A stretch of 12,643 nucleotides of DNA, taken from Actinomycetes bacterium. Lineage in GTDB: Bacteria > Actinomycetota > Actinomycetes > Actinomycetales > Microbacteriaceae. The stretch spans positions 1-12,643 of the forward strand of contig JAEYUT010000024.1 in NCBI GenBank assembly GCA_023432305.1, in the 5' to 3' direction. Made by a program: the position numbers and the translations under genes. Under the pieces are notes generated by a model that worked only from the letters and a program-made list of their open reading frames with translations, had not been told where the DNA came from and made no database searches. How positions within the stretch are numbered: position 1 is the stretch's first letter; every line of letters begins with the position of its first letter. Positions 6,424 through 12,643 of the stretch are shown piece after piece.

Positions 6424-6900
6424 ATGCACGATGACATGCGTGACGACATCGACGACTGGCCCACCGGCCGGCTGCTCTCCGTCGCCGCGCGCTCCGTCGA
6501 TCAGGCGTGGCGGCGCACGCTCGAGAGCCTCGGCCTCAGCCGGGCGGGCCTCATCGTGCTGCACCTGACCGCGTCGGGCCCGGTCGCCCTCACCGAGCTC
6601 GCGCGCGGAGCGCACGTCACTGTGCAGACCATGAGCCGCACCGTCGAGAAGCTCGTCAAGAGCGGCCACGTGCAGCTCACCCGCGACGAGACGGATGCCC
6701 GGCGCCGACTCGTGGAGCGCACCCCGCTCGGCGACGAGGCGTTCGCCCGCATCCACGACCTCGAAGACCACGGCTTCGACCAGATGGCCGAGGAGCAGCA
6801 GCTGCGCGCACTGCTGCGGGAGATCATCCGCATGCACCAGGGCGACAATGTCGGCGGCACCGCCTTCCCCGAGCATCCGGCCGCTACTCTCGAAGAGTGA
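6424..6900 (+). CDS. MarR family transcriptional regulator
   Basis: A 158-residue winged-helix protein. The recognition region PVALTELARGAHVTVQTMSRTVEKLVKSGHV (about 52-82) matches the MarR helix-turn-helix. It is followed by the wing DETDARRRLVERTPLGDEAF, with the hallmark D-x-R pair and the LVERTPLG strand end. N- and C-terminal helices would form the dimer interface. MarR proteins are dimers that repress divergent or downstream genes and release DNA on binding small, often aromatic, ligands. The ATG at 6424 has a strong ribosome binding site, GGAGGAG (6412-6418); an ATG four codons later is less well placed. Its TGA overlaps the GTG of the chorismate mutase (GTGA, 6897-6900). It likely controls itself, the two genes behind it, and the divergent exporter. 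Confidence 0.93.
   Translation: MHDDMRDDIDDWPTGRLLSVAARSVDQAWRRTLESLGLSRAGLIVLHLTASGPVALTELARGAHVTVQTMSRTVEKLVKSGHVQLTRDETDARRRLVERTPLGDEAFARIHDLEDHGFDQMAEEQQLRALLREIIRMHQGDNVGGTAFPEHPAATLEE
6885..6890 (+). promoter_or_regulatory. Possible internal leaderless -10 element for the chorismate mutase
   Basis: TACTCT, then CGAAGA (6 nt), then the GTG at 6897. It matches TANNNT and the spacing used by other leaderless starts in the window, and would allow expression independent of MarR. It lies inside marR coding sequence, so coding constraint alone could explain it. Confidence 0.35.
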
Positions 6901-7226
6901 CCTCCGACGCACTCCACCAGGACCCGATCGCCGAACTCGCGGGCTACCGCAAGAGCATCGACAACATCGATGCAGCGCTCATCCACCTGCTCGCCGAGCG
7001 CTTCAAATTCACCCAGGCGGTCGGCCGGCTGAAGGCGTCGAGCGGCATGCCCGCCTCCGACCCGAGCCGCGAGAAGGAGCAGATCGCCCGCCTTCGCGCG
7101 CTCGCCGAAGAATCGCACCTCGACCCCGAGTTCGCTGAGAAGTGGTTCACCTTCGTGGTCGCCGAGGTCATCCACCACCATGAGCGCATCGCCAACAGCG
7201 GTGCGGGAGGTGCCGCCACGGAGTGA
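6897..7226 (+). CDS. AroQ-type (AroQ-alpha) chorismate mutase, monofunctional
   Basis: A 109-residue all-helical protein that should convert chorismate to prephenate, the first step toward Phe and Tyr. Active-site residues known from the E. coli P-protein mutase domain (R11, R28, K39, D48, R51, E52) appear here as R18, R35, K46, D55, R58 and E59, with exactly the same spacing. The last helix (AEVIHHHERI) carries H/E where E. coli has Gln88, a position that varies in the family. There is no signal peptide, so it is cytoplasmic, and no fused dehydratase, dehydrogenase or DAHP synthase domain. The GTG at 6897 overlaps the marR stop by 4 bp and has no separate ribosome binding site; its own stop overlaps the dehydrogenase GTG (GTGA, 7223-7226). 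Its place in a marR/exporter cluster rather than with aromatic synthesis genes is notable. Confidence 0.92.
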   Translation: MTSDALHQDPIAELAGYRKSIDNIDAALIHLLAERFKFTQAVGRLKASSGMPASDPSREKEQIARLRALAEESHLDPEFAEKWFTFVVAEVIHHHERIANSGAGGAATE

Positions 7227-8140
7227 GCTGGGACCCGCGCGCGCTCCCGTCGCTCGCGGGATGCACCGTCACCGTCACCGGCGGCAATGCCGGAATCGGC
7301 TACTTCATCTCGGAGCAGCTGGCCGGAGCGGGTGCCCGTGTCGTCATCGCGTCGCGCTCCGCGGAGAAGACGGACCTCGCCATGCGCTCCATCCGAGCGC
7401 GCGTCCCCGGTGCGGAGCTCGCGCACGTGCCGCTCGACCTCACCTCCCTCGCCTCCGTGCGTGAGGCCGCCGCCGCGCTCGCCGCATACGCACCGCTGGA
7501 TGGTCTCGTGAACAACGCCGGCCTCGTGCTCACCCCTCGTCGCCGTGCCACCACCGTCGATGGTGTCGAGCTGACGATCGGCGGCAACTTCCTCGGGCAC
7601 TTCGCCCTCACCGCACAGCTGTTCCCCGCGCTCGCCCCCGGAGCGCGCGTCGTGGGGCTCGGGAGCCTGTCGACGCGCATGAGCGCCCTGCATCCGGACG
7701 ACATCTGGTCGGAGCACCAGTACGCGCGCTTCCGCGCCTACGCCGCCTCCAAGCACGCGGTGCAGATCTTCGGATTCGAGCTCGCGCGTCGGCTCGAGGC
7801 CGCGGGCGACTCGCGCCGCTCCCTCATCGCGCACCCCGGCTGGGCGACGAGCGCCTACGCCAGCCCGCGTCCCGGCATCACCGACCGCGACCCCGCATCC
7901 GGCCGCAACTTCGAGAGGCTCACCGGATGGGTCGGGCAGGGCAAGGATCGCGGCGCCTGGGAGCCCGTGCGGGCCTTCGCCGATCCCGACGCCCCCAATG
8001 GCGGTTACGTCGCCCCTCGCTTCGGGCTCGCGGGCCGCCCCGTGCTGCTTCACGCACCCGCCCGCTCCACCGACCGCGGACTCGCCGCGACGCTGTGGGC
8101 TGACGCCGAAGAGCGGTCAGGGGTGCGCTTCTCCCTGTAG
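7223..8140 (+). CDS. Short-chain dehydrogenase/reductase (retinol dehydrogenase/WWOX-like)
   Basis: A 305-residue NAD(P)-dependent oxidoreductase with a Rossmann fold. The cofactor motif TGGNAGIG is at 19-26, LDLTSL (acid at 72) follows, NNAG is at 97-100, the catalytic serine is in GLGSLSTR (S148 or S150), and Y173-x3-K177 is in YAASK. ASRS at 43-46, with Arg after the second strand, favours NADP(H). The extended C-terminus with HPGWATSAYASP resembles the protochlorophyllide/retinol-dehydrogenase-like SDRs often annotated in actinobacteria; the substrate is not predictable. The GTG at 7223 overlaps the chorismate mutase stop and has GGGAGG (7205-7210) upstream. It ends the marR operon, 2 bp before a strong hairpin. 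Confidence 0.92.
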   Translation: MSWDPRALPSLAGCTVTVTGGNAGIGYFISEQLAGAGARVVIASRSAEKTDLAMRSIRARVPGAELAHVPLDLTSLASVREAAAALAAYAPLDGLVNNAGLVLTPRRRATTVDGVELTIGGNFLGHFALTAQLFPALAPGARVVGLGSLSTRMSALHPDDIWSEHQYARFRAYAASKHAVQIFGFELARRLEAAGDSRRSLIAHPGWATSAYASPRPGITDRDPASGRNFERLTGWVGQGKDRGAWEPVRAFADPDAPNGGYVAPRFGLAGRPVLLHAPARSTDRGLAATLWADAEERSGVRFSL

Positions 8141-8141
8141 C

Positions 8142-8179
8142 AGGAGGGGGCGCGAGGCCGAAGCCCCGCGCCCCCTCCT
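8142..8179. terminator. Bidirectional hairpin terminator between the dehydrogenase and purL
   Basis: A perfect 13-bp stem (AGGAGGGGGCGCG, 8142-8154, with 8167-8179) is topped by a GGC/GCC mini-stem with a CGAA loop. It fills the 51-bp space between two convergent stop codons. Confidence 0.85.
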
Positions 8180-8191
8180 CGGAAGATCGGA

Positions 8192-10483
<2,292 letters not shown>

Positions 10484-10491
10484 GGGGGTTG

Positions 10492-10531
10492 CTCCTTGAA
10501 ACGGGGCGGATGCGACGGCGCCTCCATCCTA
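10492..10531 (-). promoter_or_regulatory. purL promoter -10 (TAGGAT) and ribosome binding site
   Basis: On the minus strand TAGGAT (10531-10526) matches the actinobacterial -10. Transcription from about 10519 would give a leader of about 36 nt that holds AAGGAG (10497-10492). A -35 is weak (GCCGAC-like, about 17 nt upstream). No purine riboswitch or PurR-type box is evident in this short leader. Confidence 0.65.
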
Positions 10532-10577
10532 CCGGCGTGCGCATGCGCCGTCGGCGGTGCACGCGAGCGGCCGCGCC

Positions 10578-10646
10578 GCGGCTCGAGACGGCACTTCCGA
10601 CCCCTCCCTGCACGGCTTTCGGGTCGCAGCTGACGGCTCGGCGCGG
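10578..10646. repeat. Hairpin-forming palindromic element, copy A (between the DUF559 gene and purL)
   Basis: The core arms are 10583-10603 and 10621-10641, separated by 17 nt: of 21 positions, 15 are Watson-Crick and 2 are G-T. A further short paired segment continues outward after a 2-nt bulge. The inner arms read TTCCGACCC and GGGTCGCAG, and the right arm continues as TGACGGCTCGGCGCG (10631-10645). It matches copy B at 11606-11674 with no gap: 47 of 62 positions are identical for 10584-10645 against 11612-11673. It begins 22 bp past the DUF559 stop and ends upstream of the purL promoter, so it might also serve as a terminator. Confidence 0.75.
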
Positions 10647-10668
10647 CGGAGCGGCTCGGTCCAGCGAC

Positions 10669-11556
10669 TCAGCGGGAGAGGGCGGAGCGGATGCGCGCGA
10701 GCGACTCGGGGAGGTCCGGCCCGAGCCCGCGGGCGCGCACCCGGATGACGCGGTAGCCCGCATCGGTCGCCCGGTCGAAGCGCCGGATGTCGCGGTCGTA
10801 CTGAGAGGTCGATGTGCGGTGCTGGTCTCCGTCGTATTCGACGATCACGCGTCGGTCGGGCCAGGCCATGTCGAAGTATCCGATGTGTCGTCCACGTGCA
10901 TCCGGGATGGCGACGCCGCACTGCGGGTCGGGCAGTCCCGCGTCCGCGATCAGCAGTCGGAGCAGAGTCTCGGCGCGCGACTCGACGCCCGTCCGCACGC
11001 GCGCAGCCGCGCGACGGGCGGCGCGCACGTGCCGCCCGGAGGCGGCCTCCATGTGCGCGCGCAGCTCATCGAGCCCGATGTGCGGCCGGATGTCGAGCGG
11101 GTCGAGCACCCGCGGATCGAGCACGAGGTGATCGCCCGCTGCCACGAGATCCCGCTCCCGGAGTTCGGCCGCAGCTTCGAGGAACGCGAGGGCGGGAGGC
11201 GACACGGGGAGACCGTGTCGCGTGACCGGTTCGGCGCGCGGGCCGTCGTGGCCGATGACTCCCAGGCGCCGTGGGCGCGTGCGCCCGGCCGCTGCGGTCA
11301 CGTGCACGGGAAAGGGCGCGCGCGGCGCGCCCCACAGCGCGAGCGCGGTGACGCCCGAGAAGCGGTCACCAGGGCGCAGCAGCGGCGCGTATCCAGCGAT
11401 CGCGCTCCGTGCGCCGTCGCGTCGCACGCGGACGCCACGGAACGGGCGCTCGAGATCTCCGCCGCGCAGGCGCGACGCGGAGTGGCCGAGCGCGAGGGCC
11501 TCGGCCACGGTGAAGGACGGGCCGAGCCCCGGTTCGAGAGGGGTGCGTCGCGGCAT
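10669..11556 (-). CDS. DUF559 / PD-(D/E)XK-like endonuclease-domain protein
   Basis: A 295-residue protein in two parts. Residues about 1-130 resemble the AbiEi-antitoxin-like N-terminal region found in many actinobacterial DUF559 proteins (FTVAEALALGHSASRLRGGDL, then FRGVRVRRD, then SGVTALALWG), probably a winged helix. Residues about 192-295 form a Vsr-like nuclease fold: E196 in SRAETLLR, D229 in GYFDMAWPD, E240 and D242 in VIVEYDGDQHR, H246, and the closing strand YRVIRVRARGL. These fit the DUF559 pattern of acidic metal ligands with a following His. No enzyme of this exact architecture has a known role that I can name; nicking, repair or defence are guesses. The ATG at 11556 is preferred over one 13 codons upstream because CATGAT lies exactly 6 nt before it. 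The gene is bracketed by two related palindromes, which is unusual. Confidence 0.8.
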   Translation of the reverse strand: MPRRTPLEPGLGPSFTVAEALALGHSASRLRGGDLERPFRGVRVRRDGARSAIAGYAPLLRPGDRFSGVTALALWGAPRAPFPVHVTAAAGRTRPRRLGVIGHDGPRAEPVTRHGLPVSPPALAFLEAAAELRERDLVAAGDHLVLDPRVLDPLDIRPHIGLDELRAHMEAASGRHVRAARRAAARVRTGVESRAETLLRLLIADAGLPDPQCGVAIPDARGRHIGYFDMAWPDRRVIVEYDGDQHRTSTSQYDRDIRRFDRATDAGYRVIRVRARGLGPDLPESLARIRSALSR

Positions 11557-11561
11557 TCCTC

Positions 11562-11573
11562 GATCATGTGATC
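11562..11573 (-). promoter_or_regulatory. Leaderless -10 of the DUF559 gene embedded in a GATCA-TG-TGATC palindrome
   Basis: CATGAT (11568-11563, minus) ends 6 nt before the ATG at 11556, the same layout as other leaderless starts here. The hexamer lies inside a 12-bp inverted repeat, GATCA, two bases, TGATC (11562-11573), which could be an operator covering the -10. The match to TANNNT is partial (A2 and T6 only). Confidence 0.4.
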
Positions 11574-11605
11574 CGGCACTCTGGCGCGCCCGCACTCATC
11601 CACAG

Positions 11606-11674
11606 GCGCGCCGAGACGTCGGTTGCGACCCGTCCGAGGGCGGATGTTGGGTCGGAAGTGACGGCTCGGCGCGC
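11606..11674. repeat. Hairpin-forming palindromic element, copy B (between the DUF559 gene and the hydrolase)
   Basis: Arms of 26 nt (11606-11631 and 11649-11674) pair at 22 Watson-Crick positions plus one G-T, around a 17-nt loop. The outer stem is GCGCGCCGAG against CTCGGCGCGC, and the inner stem is CGACCC against GGGTCG. Copy A lies 1028 bp to the left, with the same spacing and the exact 15-mer TGACGGCTCGGCGCG (here 11659-11673). The element sits centrally between two divergent predicted promoters, just upstream of where both -35 regions would fall, so it may be regulatory as well as repetitive. Confidence 0.8.
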
Positions 11675-11698
11675 GGGGGAGCGCGAGAGACGGTCCGC

Positions 11699-11704
11699 CA
11701 GGAT
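11699..11704 (+). promoter_or_regulatory. Predicted leaderless -10 element of the hydrolase gene
   Basis: CAGGAT, then GGGGGG (6 nt), then the ATG at 11711. It is close to TAGGAT, the -10 proposed for purL. The G-run directly before the start is too close to act as a normal ribosome binding site. Confidence 0.5.
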
Positions 11705-11710
11705 GGGGGG

Positions 11711-12277
11711 ATGAGCATCCGCCGCGTCGTCATCCTGCACGGCTACACCGCCCACCCCGGCAAGCACTGGTTCGGATGGCTGGCCGACCAACTCGCCCCG
11801 CACGGCATCGAGACGCACATCCCCGCGCTGCCCGACACCGACAACCCGGATGCCGCCGCATGGACGGATGCGGCGCTCGCCGCCATCGGCACGCCCGGCT
11901 CCGACACCGTCGTCATCGGCCACAGCCTCGGCACCATCACCGCGATCCGTGCGCTCGGCCGCGCCTTCGCCGACGACGAAGGCGTCCGCCTCGGCGGCCT
12001 CGTGCTCGTCGCGCCGTTCATCGACCCGGTTCCGGGGCTCTCCGAGCTCGACCGGTTCGCCGAGAACGTGCCCGAGCTCGCATCCCTTGCCGAGCGGATC
12101 GAGCGGCGCCTCGTGATCCACTCGGATCACGACCCGGTGGTGCCCATCGCGCTCGCGCCGCCGGTGGTGGCAGGGCTTGCGGCAGAGGTCGTCGAGATTC
12201 CCGGGGGCGGGCACTTCATGGAATCCGAGGGCTGGATCAGCCTGCCGCCGCTCGCCCCCTGGATTCTCGGCGCCTGA
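11711..12277 (+). CDS. RBBP9/YdeN-family alpha/beta hydrolase
   Basis: A 188-residue small serine hydrolase. VVILHGYTAHPGKHWFGWL (6-24) is the first strand and the oxyanion-loop region with the family's conserved W20. IPALPDTDNPDAAAW (37-51) matches the RBBP9/YdeN signature in which a short lid is followed by P-x-x-x-x-W. The nucleophile S72 is in GHSLGT, the acid is D141 (or D139) in HSDHDPVVP, and H168 in PGGGHFM completes the triad. This group has esterase or carboxypeptidase-like activity where tested, but physiological substrates are unclear. There is no signal peptide, so it is cytoplasmic. It appears to be transcribed from its own leaderless promoter; the next promoter begins only a few bases past its stop. 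Confidence 0.92.
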   Translation: MSIRRVVILHGYTAHPGKHWFGWLADQLAPHGIETHIPALPDTDNPDAAAWTDAALAAIGTPGSDTVVIGHSLGTITAIRALGRAFADDEGVRLGGLVLVAPFIDPVPGLSELDRFAENVPELASLAERIERRLVIHSDHDPVVPIALAPPVVAGLAAEVVEIPGGGHFMESEGWISLPPLAPWILGA

Positions 12278-12282
12278 GACGG

Positions 12283-12288
12283 TTGGAT
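12283..12288 (+). promoter_or_regulatory. Predicted leaderless -10 element before the 15-codon leader ORF
   Basis: TTGGAT, then GTGGGC (6 nt), then a GTG at 12295. The hexamer and spacing equal those before the acetyltransferase gene at 3687. If it is used, the DksA-like mRNA begins at about 12295, 44 nt before the DksA-like ATG. Confidence 0.45.
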
Positions 12289-12294
12289 GTGGGC

Positions 12295-12342
12295 GTGACC
12301 GCATCCTTCTCGCCCCTGATCCCGCTCGGGGTCATCGGATGA
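12295..12342 (+). CDS. Predicted 15-codon leaderless leader peptide overlapping the DksA-like start
   Basis: GTG followed by 14 codons (MTASFSPLIPLGVIG), then TGA at 12340-12342, which overlaps the ATG of the zinc-finger gene (ATGA, 12339-12342). A -10-like hexamer ends exactly 6 nt before this GTG. No in-frame start exists for the zinc-finger gene between here and its ATG, and that ATG has only a weak ribosome binding site (CGGGG about 8 nt upstream). A short leaderless ORF feeding ribosomes to the downstream start would explain the layout. The peptide has no known relatives that I recognise, and it may matter only for coupling. Confidence 0.4.
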   Translation: MTASFSPLIPLGVIG

Positions 12343-12643
12343 CGCCCGAGCCCGAGGTCGCTCTCGGCTGGATCGCGGCGCGCCGAGCCGTCGTCGAAGA
12401 GGGGCTGGCCTCGGTGGAGCGCCGGCTCTCGTGCGTGCGGGTGGCGCGCGGCGAGTGGTCGGATGAGGAGCACGACCCCGAGGGCTTCGCGCTCACTTTC
12501 GAGTGGCAGCAGGCGGAGGGGGCCGCACGCGAGCACCGCCAGGAGCTCGTCGAGCTCGATCGAGCTGAGGCGCGCGTGCGCGAGGGGCGCTACGGCATCT
12601 GCGCCGTGTGCGGCAACCCGATCCCGGATGCGCAGCTCCATCT
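12339..12643 (+). CDS. DksA/TraR-type C4 zinc-finger protein (partial, C-terminus outside window)
   Basis: The visible 101 residues have an acidic, helical coiled-coil-like N-terminal part (residues about 8-84). It includes DEEHDPEGFALTFEW (42-56), a segment seen in short actinobacterial DksA-like proteins. GRYGICAVCGNPIP (83-96) follows, with C88 and C91 as the first half of a C4 zinc finger. The second CxxC pair should lie just past the edge. Full-length DksA modulates RNA polymerase through its secondary channel with ppGpp; the short TraR/DksA-like proteins of actinobacteria are mostly uncharacterised. The ATG at 12339 is the first start codon in this frame for at least 60 nt and overlaps the stop of a 15-codon ORF. 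Confidence 0.88.
   Translation, partial: MTPEPEVALGWIAARRAVVEEGLASVERRLSCVRVARGEWSDEEHDPEGFALTFEWQQAEGAAREHRQELVELDRAEARVREGRYGICAVCGNPIPDAQLH

Noticed and set aside
6363..6464. Upstream ATG (6464) for the exporter
   Set aside because: It would run through the divergent promoter and into marR, adding 34 residues without family similarity; GTG 6362 has a well-spaced GGAG.
12379..12392. 14-mer CGCGCCGAGCCGTC, the exact reverse complement of part of the palindrome arms
   Set aside because: It lies inside the DksA-like coding sequence, has no paired arm and no similarity beyond the 14 bases; probably coincidental in GC-rich coding DNA.

Overview
The window is GC-rich chromosomal DNA of an actinobacterium, most likely a member of the Microbacteriaceae. 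This rests on composition, strong G/C third-position bias, GTG starts, leaderless-type promoters, and gene families typical of that group (DUF485/ActP-type symporter beside a LytS/LytTR pair, MT0933-type antitoxin homologue, DUF559 protein, short DksA-like zinc-finger protein). I see no rRNA, tRNA, CRISPR array, transposase or phage gene. No stretch longer than 300 bases lacks a gene.

Layout. Bases 1-1484 (minus) hold a LytTR-type response regulator, cut by the window edge, and its LytS-like sensor kinase, overlapping by ATGA. Divergent from them, 1658-3615 encodes a DUF485 membrane protein and an ActP/MctC-type sodium:solute symporter, also overlapping by ATGA. The pair probably senses a small carboxylate (acetate or pyruvate type) and controls its uptake. 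A strong hairpin closes this block. Then come a RimJ/RimL-like acetyltransferase (3699-4337), a bidirectional terminator, a small orphan antitoxin-like gene (4400-4615, minus) and a 14-TM DHA2-type drug exporter (4755-6362, minus). The exporter shares a 61-bp divergent promoter region with a MarR regulator, which starts a tightly overlapped trio: marR, AroQ-type chorismate mutase, short-chain dehydrogenase (6424-8140). A bidirectional hairpin separates this trio from purL (8192-10483, minus), the purine-synthesis enzyme FGAM synthase II.

Upstream of purL is a DUF559 (PD-(D/E)XK-like) endonuclease-domain protein (10669-11556, minus). It is bracketed by two related hairpin-forming palindromes of about 69 bp (10578-10646 and 11606-11674) that align without gaps at a fixed offset of 1028 bp. 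This is the most unusual structure here and could mark a cassette or an extragenic repeat family tied to the nuclease. The right end carries an RBBP9/YdeN-like alpha/beta hydrolase (11711-12277), a predicted 15-codon leaderless leader ORF (12295-12342), and the start of a DksA/TraR-type zinc-finger gene that runs off the window.

A theme across the window is start-site architecture. Six starts have a -10-like hexamer ending exactly 6 nt before the start codon (predicted leaderless mRNAs), while the other genes have purine-rich ribosome binding sites or overlap an upstream gene.
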